A DNA stretch of 64,000 nucleotides from the NCBI GenBank assembly GCA_027459485.1, contig DAIDIG010000001.1, forward strand, positions 62,001 through 126,000, read 5' to 3'. Made by a program: the position numbers and the translations under genes. Below are positions 24,734-33,923 of the stretch, in pieces. The first letter of the stretch is position 1. Each line of letters begins with the position of its first letter. The notes beneath the pieces were generated by a model. The model was given only the letters and a program-made list of their open reading frames with translations, was not told where the DNA came from and made no database searches. Source of the DNA: Bdellovibrionales bacterium. GTDB lineage: Bacteria; Bdellovibrionota; Bdellovibrionia; Bdellovibrionales; UBA1609.

Positions 24734-27268
24734 TTACGGAGATGAGCTTTCGAGCGGCCCGAGTACCAAACTCGTTTCGCTTAACCACTGCAATATCGCA
24801 GACGGCGTTTTATCCAGATTTATCTTAGCGGGCGATTCACCAAGAGTTTTTTCGACCTGCGACTTGTACTGCTTGACGAGGGTCAGTCGCGGGGTGAACA
24901 TCCACATCGGGTCTTCACTTCGGCTTGCCTCTAACAAGTGCGCGGCGAGGATGCGATCCTTCAATGAGTAACGATAGACCGGCAACACGACCAGATGGCC
25001 GGAGAAATCAACAGGCATACCAGGCGATTCGGTCGTGAACATGATCGTACTAGCAACTTGCGATAGGTAATTACCGAAATCTTGGTCGAGCATAGAAACC
25101 TGAAACTTCAACTTGGGGTTCAGATGTTTTCCCGCCAAAATTTCAAGGTTCTGTCTATTAAAATCCTTAACGAATTGTTGAAAGAATAAACTCGCATTCG
25201 CTTCGATTGTATCGACATCCGATTTCGAAAATGAATACGGTCGCCCGCCATCACCAATCCCTTTTTTGTAGTATCCCTTTAAAAGGGTATCGAGCCGGTC
25301 AAGTGCTTGCTGGGCGTAGTCGTCGGGTAAAAACGCATACAGGGCGGCAAACCCGTCGCTATTCTGTAGCTCTTTTGTGAGTTCAGCCGTTTGCGCGTTG
25401 TAAACTTGGTATTGATTGAATTCGCCAACGGTACCGAACTGCCGCTGGACGGAAATAAGAGCGGCGGCAGGTGTCAGTTGTTTGAGAAGCTCAAGCCGCG
25501 GTTCAAGAATGTTTTCGGCCATTACGGCTGGATCTGGCAGCGCGACTTCAGCCGTCGGTGTTACAGCTTGATTCGGAAACGGCGTTTTTGCGTGAATGTA
25601 TAACTCAATCAGCTGATTGGCCAAATGATCAAGACTGTGCTGGGTCGACCAGTAGGAGTATTGAACTTCAGACGGGCCGGCGTCGAAAGTTTTGCAATCG
25701 TAAAAAATGTCGGCTGAGGTGTCGGTGCAGAAAAGCGGCCATTTGTTGCCGGGTGGGCGAACGCCGTCATAAAGCAAGCGAATGGCATCGCGATCATGGG
25801 GCAATGCCATACCGTGTAGGATCTGTTCGCTCACCATGAGATCGTCGCCCATCTTCGAGTATTCCATGATCGAGCTGGTCGCGATCAAATTCTGCGGAGG
25901 CAGCCAGTCGCCCACTGTCGACAAATACTGTTTTTCAAGGTCAGCGCGCTCAACCATTGTGTAATTGGCGGCGAGAGAACCGGCGAAATTGTGGCGCAAG
26001 CCGAGCGTGTGTCCCACTTCGTGGGCGACGACATCGCGCACTTCATCCGCCGCGGCCTTCTCGGGGAGCGTATTCATATTCGCCAAATATTTAGCCGCCT
26101 CGGCCGCATTGGCAGCATCGCCGGCAAGGGCACGAAGGCGAGTGCGGACGCCAATTTCGACTCCGTAGACAAAAGCCGTCGGCATAAACACCTGCGCGTG
26201 AAGGATTTGTCCTGTGCGGGGGTCCGCCTGCACGTCAGCATAGGCGTACCCGGCCGTATCGTACGGGACCCACTGGATGACGTTGTAATCGGGGTCGGGT
26301 GCGGTCACTCCGGCGGGGGCCATCACAACTTTGACCATTTCGCGACCGAAAACTTGGTTCCAATACAAAATGCCTTCTTTAACCGCCGACACAAACTGCG
26401 GTGGCGTATTGGCCGAAATTGCGTACGTAATCGGGTGATGAGGGTCCCATCGCATGGAGTATTGAACCGAATCGCCGTCAGTCGTGATTTGAGGGGCGAC
26501 TTGAAAATATCCGTAGTGGGTGAAGTTATCGAATTGAAGCGACGGCTTATAGGTCGGGTCCGGTAAATATGGAGATAAATAGTAGCGCACCTCAACCGGA
26601 GTAAGATTATCATTCGAGCCTTGTTGAAGCTCAGCCACCTGTTCGATCAACATGCGGTGCACATTGGCCGAATCTTCAACCTGAGCTTTTGCGATGTAGC
26701 GGCTACTCAATTGTTGAACTTGAAATTCAGCGTTCGGGTCGTATTCGGATCCGTTGAAATCGGCGCCATTCATGTCGGCTGCCACGTACACCTGTTTCAT
26801 CCCTTGATTGAAGTCGAAGACAACTTGGTTGCTGTCGGCGCTAACGACCGGGAAAGTCGCGAGTAATAAATGCTGTGGCAAATCGTTTGTAACCGTGTTG
26901 CCTTGGGTTGTTTCTAACATGTCGACTGTTTTACCGCGCAAAATAAACATGACAATGCGACTTTTCAACGAATTGCCTTCGGCGACCGGCACCTGCTGAA
27001 TCAACTCTGTCTGCAAAAGAAATTCTTTGTGTAGTGCCGATCGCGCGATTGCGATTGTGTAGTTTGCGCCTTGAGAAAGTATCGCACCGTCTTTGTTTTG
27101 AGTGCTGGCACTGATTGTTTGAGCCGCCACCTCTTTTGTTTCGGTTTTAACAACCTGAAATGATTGGCTCATGCTTGGCGCCGGTGCATTTGAGGCGCTG
27201 CGCTGGCCACATCCTGCAACGGACACGGCAACTATCAGAAAAAATGCGAACATATCGAATTTACCCAT
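24734..27268 (-). CDS. Large zinc metallopeptidase lipoprotein
   Basis: 844 aa from the ATG at about 27268, preceded by a GGGGGGAA site. The upstream in-frame TTG would add residues in front of the signal. The signal peptide ends VSVAGCGQ, a normal lipobox. The zinc motif is HEVGHTLGLRHNF (His416, Glu417, His420, His426), preceded by QWVPYDTAGYAYAD, the pattern of large zinc-dependent metallopeptidases with DUF5117/DUF4953 regions. The protein is probably anchored in the envelope and faces the periplasm or exterior, where it would cleave proteins. It ends convergently with the PDEIW gene. Confidence 0.82.
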   Translation of the reverse strand: MGKFDMFAFFLIVAVSVAGCGQRSASNAPAPSMSQSFQVVKTETKEVAAQTISASTQNKDGAILSQGANYTIAIARSALHKEFLLQTELIQQVPVAEGNSLKSRIVMFILRGKTVDMLETTQGNTVTNDLPQHLLLATFPVVSADSNQVVFDFNQGMKQVYVAADMNGADFNGSEYDPNAEFQVQQLSSRYIAKAQVEDSANVHRMLIEQVAELQQGSNDNLTPVEVRYYLSPYLPDPTYKPSLQFDNFTHYGYFQVAPQITTDGDSVQYSMRWDPHHPITYAISANTPPQFVSAVKEGILYWNQVFGREMVKVVMAPAGVTAPDPDYNVIQWVPYDTAGYAYADVQADPRTGQILHAQVFMPTAFVYGVEIGVRTRLRALAGDAANAAEAAKYLANMNTLPEKAAADEVRDVVAHEVGHTLGLRHNFAGSLAANYTMVERADLEKQYLSTVGDWLPPQNLIATSSIMEYSKMGDDLMVSEQILHGMALPHDRDAIRLLYDGVRPPGNKWPLFCTDTSADIFYDCKTFDAGPSEVQYSYWSTQHSLDHLANQLIELYIHAKTPFPNQAVTPTAEVALPDPAVMAENILEPRLELLKQLTPAAALISVQRQFGTVGEFNQYQVYNAQTAELTKELQNSDGFAALYAFLPDDYAQQALDRLDTLLKGYYKKGIGDGGRPYSFSKSDVDTIEANASLFFQQFVKDFNRQNLEILAGKHLNPKLKFQVSMLDQDFGNYLSQVASTIMFTTESPGMPVDFSGHLVVLPVYRYSLKDRILAAHLLEASRSEDPMWMFTPRLTLVKQYKSQVEKTLGESPAKINLDKTPSAILQWLSETSLVLGPLESSSP

Positions 27269-27421
27269 CCCGATTTCCCCCCGGTGTTTACCCGTCGTAC
27301 GTAAACCACACTCGGCTATTGAATGATAGGTCAAATTCAAAAATATGAATATGCTACCGGCTTGAGAGCCATGGGGAGCGTATTTCTATAAGCTTAAGTT
27401 GGAGGCGACCATAAGCGCATC

Positions 27422-28348
27422 TTAGTATCGCGGCAAGTCGTCGGCAGGGTCGCATTGAAGCGGCTTCGCTCCGGTCAGATTCTCGTCCGCCGGCGTTGAA
27501 ACGCGTGTTACCATACATGAGTCGATCGTAATGCGTGTGCTTTTGGCGGCTAAGCTTTCAGACGATTTGAGATACGAATACAATACGGTACCGCGATCGA
27601 GTGAAAATAGCAGCGTTCCGGATAGCGAACTTTTGAAACTGGGTGTCGGACTCGAGCCGGTGCTGTTAACTTGATCCGGTTTTTCTAAGTTGACCAACCC
27701 CGAGAGAGCGATTTCAGCGCAAGGCCCACTCGCGCCGCATTGCCGAATTGCCTTCAGTGTTGACTGGGTTTTCATCATGAGCGGAATTCCCGATTTCAAA
27801 CTGACCCACTCTGTCGTCATCGGCCACGAATCGCCTACTTTCACCGGATTATCGGGGAGTGACACTGGCGGTACAAAAAATAAAGTGCCGGGAGGATAAT
27901 CGCCGGCCTTCAACACTTTGCCTTGATTAGTCATCATTAGCTCGAGAGTTTCGCCCAATTCGGGTAGCGCGAAGTCGGCCAAATCGGCAATGCCAGTCTT
28001 CTTTGTCGTTTTCAAATCGTACGTAGCCGTCTGATTGTCTTTGTCGATCGCCACTGTTTTGGTCTGCACAGTGAAATCAAGCGAATCGGTGAGCGTTTTC
28101 ACAACCTGATCGTTTGAAAAAGCTTTGGTGACGGATTGCGAATGATAATCGGTGATGTCGATATTGTTGAGCTGCGGTTTAAACGCGATTGTCACTGGAC
28201 CTTGGGCCGAAGCAAGTTTGAGCGAAGGCCCGGGGGCAACCCGAGCACGACTTGGCATATGAACACAGGCGCTGAGGAGCAATACAAATGGCGTTGAAAT
28301 CGCGACGGTGACATTGATCAATCGGAACTTATTCATTTTCATCAGCAT
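27422..28348 (-). CDS. Putative lipoprotein
   Basis: 308 aa. The signal peptide ends LLLSACVHMPS, a canonical lipobox. The body is beta-rich, with repeated Lys-Thr-Thr and the segment LPDNPVKVGDSWPMTTEWV, which resembles DUF6263-type periplasmic proteins in outline; this is a weak match. Four Cys residues lie in the C-terminal half (RQCGASGPCAEI, SCMV, LQCDPADD). Three close ATG codons (28348, 28342, 28336) are possible starts. It is divergent from the next lipoprotein, with only 39 bases between. Confidence 0.6.
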   Translation of the reverse strand: MLMKMNKFRLINVTVAISTPFVLLLSACVHMPSRARVAPGPSLKLASAQGPVTIAFKPQLNNIDITDYHSQSVTKAFSNDQVVKTLTDSLDFTVQTKTVAIDKDNQTATYDLKTTKKTGIADLADFALPELGETLELMMTNQGKVLKAGDYPPGTLFFVPPVSLPDNPVKVGDSWPMTTEWVSLKSGIPLMMKTQSTLKAIRQCGASGPCAEIALSGLVNLEKPDQVNSTGSSPTPSFKSSLSGTLLFSLDRGTVLYSYLKSSESLAAKSTRITIDSCMVTRVSTPADENLTGAKPLQCDPADDLPRY

Positions 28349-28353
28349 ACCGA

Positions 28354-28359
28354 TATAAT
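28354..28359 (+). promoter_or_regulatory. Candidate -10 box (TATAAT) for the lipoprotein gene at 28388
   Basis: A consensus TATAAT sits 28 bases before the ATG, followed by a GTGAGGG ribosome site. The -35 region would fall inside the start of the divergent gene and is poor. In a 39-bp divergent gap this is the most likely promoter core. Confidence 0.4.
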
Positions 28360-28387
28360 GAAAGAATAATCAAGTGAGGGTTTTTCG

Positions 28388-29350
28388 ATGGGACCGCTTT
28401 TAAAACGACCATTTGCTTCGCTATTTTTCTTGGTTATTTTAGCGCTCTTCACATTGCCCTTAACGGCTTGCGGAGCACATAATTCAGCCCGTGGCGTAGC
28501 TTACGGAACAGCAAGTTCCGCATCCACATCGTACATCAGCGCGAACGCGGCGCTTGCCGAATGCAACAATGTAAACACGACGATCAACTTAACTGGCCAG
28601 GTGAGCACGTACTACCAAGCTGGAGTATTTGTCCCGAACATTTTGCTTCTCAACGTGACGGCTGCTCCCCAACAATTGTTCTCATCGAGCACGGCGTCGA
28701 TTGAAATCGTGCCCTATTCAGAGTCGACATCAGGTGCCAAGACCTACGGCCCAGCTTCGGATTTTCTGTTTATGGATAAACTCACAGGACAAATGACATC
28801 GAACCCGATCGGCAATTTGTCGTATGCGACAATTCAAGCGGCGTTGAAGCAACTGGGGTTAACGTCGAGTATTCCGGCCTCTGAATTTTTCAGCCGCGTC
28901 TACGTTGTTATTCTCGGCATGGATACAACTTACGATGCCGCGACGGTTGAGTATTTTGATTCAACCTCAGGGGCGGGGCCTCTTTCGCAATCGAATTTTC
29001 TGCTGCCAATTTTTTACGCCAATCCGGCGGTCTATGCTCAGTACAAACCAGTGGCTGATCTTGAGCAACTCCACCCGTTTTGGTCTTATCAAAGCAGTGG
29101 CTACAGCGACGCCCAGTTTGGGCAGCTCGACAATCAGATCTGTCAGCAAATGTCGACGGGCGGCCGCGTCCCGGCCTCTGTCGGCGACATGGACGGCGTC
29201 GATATGGTGTCAGCGTCTCAATACTTGAAAGGCTTTTTGCATACGGCTGCTGGGGCGCGATTCGACCATTCAAATTTTATGGCGCGCGCGTGGGTTCGCT
29301 ACGGTTTGCCGGTTTGGCAGAAAGTTCGCGCGGTCATCCGACTGTTGTGA
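28388..29350 (+). CDS. Putative lipoprotein of unknown function
   Basis: 320 aa. Signal peptide with lipobox LTAC (SLFFLVILALFTLPLTACGAHN). The mature protein is Ser/Thr/Ala-rich at first, with ECNNVNTT, then mixed alpha/beta with YTIQ-free, Tyr- and Gln-rich segments and a basic C-terminus (AWVRYGLPVWQKVRAVIRLL). No catalytic motif is apparent. Not recognised. It probably has its own promoter in the short divergent gap. Confidence 0.55.
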   Translation: MGPLLKRPFASLFFLVILALFTLPLTACGAHNSARGVAYGTASSASTSYISANAALAECNNVNTTINLTGQVSTYYQAGVFVPNILLLNVTAAPQQLFSSSTASIEIVPYSESTSGAKTYGPASDFLFMDKLTGQMTSNPIGNLSYATIQAALKQLGLTSSIPASEFFSRVYVVILGMDTTYDAATVEYFDSTSGAGPLSQSNFLLPIFYANPAVYAQYKPVADLEQLHPFWSYQSSGYSDAQFGQLDNQICQQMSTGGRVPASVGDMDGVDMVSASQYLKGFLHTAAGARFDHSNFMARAWVRYGLPVWQKVRAVIRLL

Positions 29351-29417
29351 GGCGAGAATCAATAGCTACGGTGTCTCGTGTTTTGAAATATGGATGTGAC
29401 AAAATCGGAATCATTTT

Positions 29418-29813
29418 CTATTGCGGGTCAAAACCCAGTCGCTTACCGATATGAATGCAAACGAAAATGAGACCGGCCGTAATTGTAAGGTAACCGATAT
29501 TCAAACCGGCGGCGCCCCAATACCGTTCGCACGCGATTGCAGGGTAAAAGCCCACTGCCGCTTTTGCGTATACCGTAGCTGTCGTGACGATCGCCATGAC
29601 GAGAAGTGCGATCGAACTTTTCAGACTATTGCGAGCGAGCATTCCGAGCCCAAGTAGAAGTGCGAAATCACTGGTGCCGATGACGGGGCCTTCGACCACT
29701 TTTTTTGTTACAATGCCTGCAACGATCCCGATGATACCGAGAATCACCAATCCGAGACCGATTCGATGCGTGCATTTGTTGCATTGACCTTGTTGCATTT
29801 GTTGTACTTGCAC
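29418..29813 (-). CDS. Small membrane protein with CNKC motif
   Basis: 131 aa from the GTG at 29813, which has a GGAGG site four bases upstream. The longer frame lacks one. A short N-terminus with CNKC is followed by about four hydrophobic helices (GLGLVILGIIGIVAGIV, SDFALLLGLGMLA, SIALLVMAIVTTATVYA, NIGYLTITAGLIFVCIHIG). The Cys pair just before the first helix could bind metal or act in redox. No family is recognised. It is divergent from the aromatic amino acid hydroxylase gene. Confidence 0.55.
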   Translation of the reverse strand: MQVQQMQQGQCNKCTHRIGLGLVILGIIGIVAGIVTKKVVEGPVIGTSDFALLLGLGMLARNSLKSSIALLVMAIVTTATVYAKAAVGFYPAIACERYWGAAGLNIGYLTITAGLIFVCIHIGKRLGFDPQ

Positions 29814-29896
29814 GACGCCTCCGTTCAATGATGAGATTGCTCGTTTGAATGTAATCGCAGTCAGGTGTATTTGTCTAGATCTATGGGGGCGTGGTC

Positions 29897-31861
29897 GTGA
29901 AACAGTCAGGCGCAAGAATGAAACAGCGGGCCATTCCGTCTCATTTGAAGCACTACATGGCGCGCCAAGATTACGAGAAGTACACGGCCATCGACCATGC
30001 CAGTTGGCGCTTTATCATGCGCGTATCGCGCGCATTTTTCAAAGATCATGCCCATGCCAAATACCTGACGGGTTTGAAAGAGACCGGCATCACCGTCGAG
30101 CGCATCCCCCGTATGATCGAAATGGATCGAAAATTGCGCAAATTCGGGTGGAAGGTTGCCACCGTCACAGGTTTCATCCCACCATCCATCTTTTTGGAAT
30201 TCTTGAGTTTGAGTATTTTACCAATAGCTTGCGACATGCGGCGGCTAGAACATCTCGATTACACGCCGGCTCCAGATATCGTGCATGAAGCAGCAGGGCA
30301 TGCCCCGATCATTTCAGACCGCAAATTTGCGTCATATCTCAACCGGTTCGGCGAGATCGCGCGCAAAGCTATATTCGCCAAAGAAGATTTGGACGTTTAC
30401 GAGGCCATAAAAGAGTTATCTGAAATTAAAGAAAGTGCGAAGGCCACACCCGAGAGCATCGGTGAGGCTGAAAAAAACTTACAGCGCGCGCTTGGTTCTG
30501 TGAGCTACACGAGCGAAGCCACAAAACTTGCGCGCCTGGGTTGGTGGTCGACGGAGTACGGGTTGATCCAGCGGCGGAACGCGCCGAAGAATGGGTATTC
30601 GTGGGCGGCTCAATCGAAAAAATTTAAAATATATGGGGCGGGGCTATTGTCCTCGGTCGGTGAAAGCTACAATTGTTTTTCGGCAGAGGTGATAAAGCGG
30701 CCGCTCACGATTGAATGTGTCAATGTCAATTACGATATCACTAAGCCACAGCCCCAATTGTTTTACGTAAACGATTTTAAAGAACTTGAAAATGTCATCG
30801 ATGAACTGTCATTGCAGCTCGCTTTTAGACTCGGCGGCATCGAAGGGTTGGCTCGCGCCAAACGTTCGGGCCTTGTGAACACGGTTGAGCTTGATACCGG
30901 CGTACAAATCAGCGGGCGATTGACCGCCGTCTATGGGCAGCGGCGCGGTGAACGCGGCGGAGTTTATGAAATCGGTGAGCCATGGCAAAAGGGGATCGAC
31001 ACGGCCTTCGCGGAATTCAACGGAGTTCGCGCCGAACGACTCAATCAAAAAGTCGAGCACAAATTCGGCCCGCCCGTTTATTTGCAATTTTCAGGTCCGG
31101 TGCAGTTAAGCCACGGTGACCGGCAGCTTCGTGGGCAGTCGGCCCGCTACCATGCGGCCGGTTACGGGACTCCAATCGGTAAAATTAAGCGATTAAATAA
31201 ATGCGCCAGTGAACTCACTCGACAAGATTTCTTGCGGCTTGGGTTTAAAAACGGCGGTCGCGGTGTTATCGAGTTCGAATCGGGCGTTCGGGTCGAGGGA
31301 ATACTGAAGAATAAGTACCGGATGAATGGCCGGAACCTCGTACTCACTTTCGCGGAGTGTCGCGTGTACCGGCCTGCGGATACACAACAAGATGAACTTG
31401 TGTTTTTTCGCCCTGAGTGGGGTGTATTTGACCTTGCCTGCGGAGAGAAAGTGACAAGCGTTTTTAGTGGAGCAGCCGACCGAGGTCGCTATTTGCGCGA
31501 CACCAGCGAAAACCGACCGCAAATTCGCGCGCAAAATTCGACATGGAAAAGCGAAGATCGAAATCTCATCCCTCTCTATGCCCGCGTACGCGCGATTCGC
31601 GAACGTGGAGCGCCGATTTCGAAACGCACCGAGGCAGAAATTCAAATGGTCACGAAAAAGCTAAGTGAATCTTATAAGGACGATTGGCTCCTTCGTCTCG
31701 AACTTTTGGAACTTGTTGAAATGATGGGACGCGAAGGTGCTGCCGATCAATTTTTTCGCGGTGTTCGTGCTCGCTTAGAGGTGGAGTTGGCCGCTATCGG
31801 TTCAAAAAATAAAACAGTTCGAATATTGATCCGACGAGGGCAAGAGTTGATCTCGAGCTAG
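29897..31861 (+). CDS. Aromatic amino acid hydroxylase, long form
   Basis: 654 aa. The first ~300 residues match the tetrahydropterin-dependent hydroxylases: the iron ligands His130 and His135 lie in HEAAGHAPIISD and Glu220 in WWSTEYGLI, followed by YGAGLLSSVGE. The enzyme would hydroxylate phenylalanine (to tyrosine) or a related amino acid with O2 in the cytosol. The C-terminal half (about 330-654) has no counterpart in the 260-300 aa bacterial PhhA; longer bacterial members are known. GTG at 29897 is preferred because GGGGG lies seven bases upstream; GTG 29891 and ATG 29918 are alternatives. The stop shares CTAG with the convergent gene. Confidence 0.85.
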   Translation: MKQSGARMKQRAIPSHLKHYMARQDYEKYTAIDHASWRFIMRVSRAFFKDHAHAKYLTGLKETGITVERIPRMIEMDRKLRKFGWKVATVTGFIPPSIFLEFLSLSILPIACDMRRLEHLDYTPAPDIVHEAAGHAPIISDRKFASYLNRFGEIARKAIFAKEDLDVYEAIKELSEIKESAKATPESIGEAEKNLQRALGSVSYTSEATKLARLGWWSTEYGLIQRRNAPKNGYSWAAQSKKFKIYGAGLLSSVGESYNCFSAEVIKRPLTIECVNVNYDITKPQPQLFYVNDFKELENVIDELSLQLAFRLGGIEGLARAKRSGLVNTVELDTGVQISGRLTAVYGQRRGERGGVYEIGEPWQKGIDTAFAEFNGVRAERLNQKVEHKFGPPVYLQFSGPVQLSHGDRQLRGQSARYHAAGYGTPIGKIKRLNKCASELTRQDFLRLGFKNGGRGVIEFESGVRVEGILKNKYRMNGRNLVLTFAECRVYRPADTQQDELVFFRPEWGVFDLACGEKVTSVFSGAADRGRYLRDTSENRPQIRAQNSTWKSEDRNLIPLYARVRAIRERGAPISKRTEAEIQMVTKKLSESYKDDWLLRLELLELVEMMGREGAADQFFRGVRARLEVELAAIGSKNKTVRILIRRGQELISS

Positions 31862-32892
31862 TTGCGGATTTTCGCAACGGCAGCCAATACAGTATTAAAA
31901 ATATCGACCATTCGGTCGGTGTTGCTTGCGCCGGAGTCATAAAAAACACTGGCAGAAGAACCTTGCTCCTCAATCTGAGCCTGGCCGGCCAGAGATTTGA
32001 TTGTGACCGGGCTGGGTTTAGGCTGAGTGGTTGTGTTCGGAAAAACCAGCGTTTGATTGAATGCCATTTTTTCGACCGGCACCCCATCGGCCAATTGTGC
32101 AAACCCTGAGGGTGGCGTAGACAATGAAAGGGAGCTACCCGAGACCTGCACCTGATTATTGATAAGCGCTTTGTACTGACTAATCTGAAATGTTTGAAGC
32201 GCGATTGCCGGTGCACTTTTGCGCATGTCGAGCTGCCCGACAATTTGCACGTTGGCGGCGTGATCGATCGTGCTGCCGTTTTGGCTTTGACCATTATTCG
32301 AATTTTGATACTGCACACTGTAATGTATTGTGCCGCTGTAATTGAACGAAAAAAGCCCTTGTTCGAGGCCCCCGCCGGTGGCGGTCTCGGTCGTAAGGCT
32401 TATGTTTTCATTGTAAATGGATAATGTGTGGATACCCGCGCTACCTTGAGCGTTGGGCTTGATTTGGAGCGAAATCGGCGGCGTGGTCGCATTGCGCGAA
32501 TCGTACGTCACCTTAGTGAGGTTGCTGTTCGAATCTATTGTTGCGGTTATATTGGGCGGGGCCCAGTTGTCTATCGGCGGGCAATTCGATTGCAAGTTGA
32601 TTGTGTACACGATTTGATTGCCGCTTGCCGCTGGAGAAATATTTAAACATGAGGGTAAACCCGTGGTGGGCGCCCAATGCGAGTTTGCAACGTCAAGGAC
32701 GGCGAGCATATTTTTTAATGCCGCCACTCCCATCGAGTACATGATGAGACCGTAAGTGTTGGGGACGGACTGTGTCCGTTGCGTGCTGGCTTTGCCGACG
32801 AAACGCGTGTCGAGCGTAGGCGGCAGGTTTTTCGCGCAGGCGGTTACCAAACAAAGTAAAACGATCGCAGCTGTGGCTCTTATTATCCGCAT
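31858..32892 (-). CDS. Putative lipoprotein of unknown function
   Basis: 344 aa from the ATG at 32892, chosen because it opens the signal peptide MRIIRATAAIVLLCLVTAC. The lipobox VTAC is canonical. The body is rich in Asn, Gln, Ser and Thr and predicted beta, with only three Cys residues, resembling exported structural proteins. The C-terminal 60 residues end in a helix (DIFNTVLAAVAKIRN). Not recognised. The nearest gene on the same strand is more than 2 kb downstream, so it is probably a single-gene unit. Confidence 0.6.
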   Translation of the reverse strand: MRIIRATAAIVLLCLVTACAKNLPPTLDTRFVGKASTQRTQSVPNTYGLIMYSMGVAALKNMLAVLDVANSHWAPTTGLPSCLNISPAASGNQIVYTINLQSNCPPIDNWAPPNITATIDSNSNLTKVTYDSRNATTPPISLQIKPNAQGSAGIHTLSIYNENISLTTETATGGGLEQGLFSFNYSGTIHYSVQYQNSNNGQSQNGSTIDHAANVQIVGQLDMRKSAPAIALQTFQISQYKALINNQVQVSGSSLSLSTPPSGFAQLADGVPVEKMAFNQTLVFPNTTTQPKPSPVTIKSLAGQAQIEEQGSSASVFYDSGASNTDRMVDIFNTVLAAVAKIRN

Positions 32893-33003
32893 AACAAACG
32901 AACTCCTTGGAAGACGACTGTTGGAGGTACAAAGTACGTGCCAGATGTAGGTTATAGCGAGCTGTTCAAAGCATTTACCAAGGGGCAAAAACTGTCAAAA
33001 CTT

Positions 33004-33033
33004 TTGACGGGCCATGCCGTATTCTGACATAAC
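33004..33033 (+). promoter_or_regulatory. Candidate promoter of the haem operon
   Basis: TTGACG (33004-33009) and CATAAC (33028-33033) are separated by 18 bases, about 40 bases upstream of the first gene. The -35 box matches five of six consensus bases and the -10 box four of six. The 180-bp gap holds no other gene. Confidence 0.4.
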
Positions 33034-33072
33034 CGTGACAATTAACGGCCGGGGGTCTGGCAAATTAAAACT

Positions 33073-33909
33073 GTGAAACTCGTTATTGTGCATCGTCGTC
33101 GCGACGCTCAGCCGACGGCTTTTTCGTTTTCTAACCCGGATTGGTATGTGTGGGAGACCTGCGTGCGCCGAATCGCGTTCGGCAAAGATACGTTTGCGAC
33201 TGAGCCATCCGAGCGCGGAGATGAAATTTTCATCGGCGACCACGCGTTTCGCTTTTTGCTCGAGATTGTGTGCGGGCTTCATTCTCCCGTCCGCGGCGAA
33301 ACCGAAGTGCACGGACAATTTCGTCAGTTTTTAAATTCAGTCCCGAAAGAATCATGGCTCAGACCGTACCTCGAAAAGGCGCACGTGCAAGCACGTAGGG
33401 TGCGCGCCGAATTTTTGCGCGATTTAGGCAGTCAATCGTATGGGAGTCTCGCGCGACGTAAGTTTCGCGACTGTGAATCGGTTGACATCGTCGGCGGCGG
33501 CCAACTGGTTCGCGACGTGCTGCCGTGGCTACTTAAAATGGGTAAAACGATCCGAATCTGGGTGCGTTCCCCCGAAAAAATGGCCGGGATCTTTGAGCGT
33601 TACCCAAATGCTGCGTATCCGCGTTTATCGGTGCATCGTCTGAGCGAGTATTCGGCTGATGGGGCTCGTGAAAACAACGGCCTTATGGTGGCCGCGCCAG
33701 TCGAATCGGCGCGATTAGGGGTGATGGCCCGTGCCGCTCATGTAATCGTGGATTTTCGAGCCGAATCTTCGACGGACCTTATTTCAGCCGAGGCAAACCG
33801 CCTTTGCACGCTAACCGACGTGTTCGCTGAAATCGAGACCACACGCGGGCGTGTCGAGCAGCAAGCTCGCCAAGCCATCGAATGTATTCAGAGCCTTGCC
33901 GTCGACTGA
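33073..33909 (+). CDS. hemA: Short glutamyl-tRNA reductase-like protein
   Basis: 278 aa against about 420 for ordinary GluTR. ETCVRR (Cys30) corresponds to the STCNR active-site Cys. CGLHSPVRGETEVHGQFRQF corresponds to the SGLDSxVxGExQIxGQ block, and VDIVGGGQLVRDVLPWLLKMG to the NADPH-binding GxGxM region. The N-terminal catalytic domain is compressed and the C-terminal dimerisation domain is nearly absent. As first gene of a haem operon containing hemL it is the only candidate here for glutamyl-tRNA to glutamate-semialdehyde reduction. Loss of activity is possible but unlikely in this setting. The start is GTG. Confidence 0.75.
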   Translation: MKLVIVHRRRDAQPTAFSFSNPDWYVWETCVRRIAFGKDTFATEPSERGDEIFIGDHAFRFLLEIVCGLHSPVRGETEVHGQFRQFLNSVPKESWLRPYLEKAHVQARRVRAEFLRDLGSQSYGSLARRKFRDCESVDIVGGGQLVRDVLPWLLKMGKTIRIWVRSPEKMAGIFERYPNAAYPRLSVHRLSEYSADGARENNGLMVAAPVESARLGVMARAAHVIVDFRAESSTDLISAEANRLCTLTDVFAEIETTRGRVEQQARQAIECIQSLAVD

Positions 33910-33923
33910 AAAGGTAGAATAAA

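Noticed and set aside
33073-33909. hemA-like gene as a pseudogene
   Set aside because: The frame is intact, key Cys and NADPH motifs remain, and it heads an operon with hemL; a reduced but active enzyme is the simpler reading.
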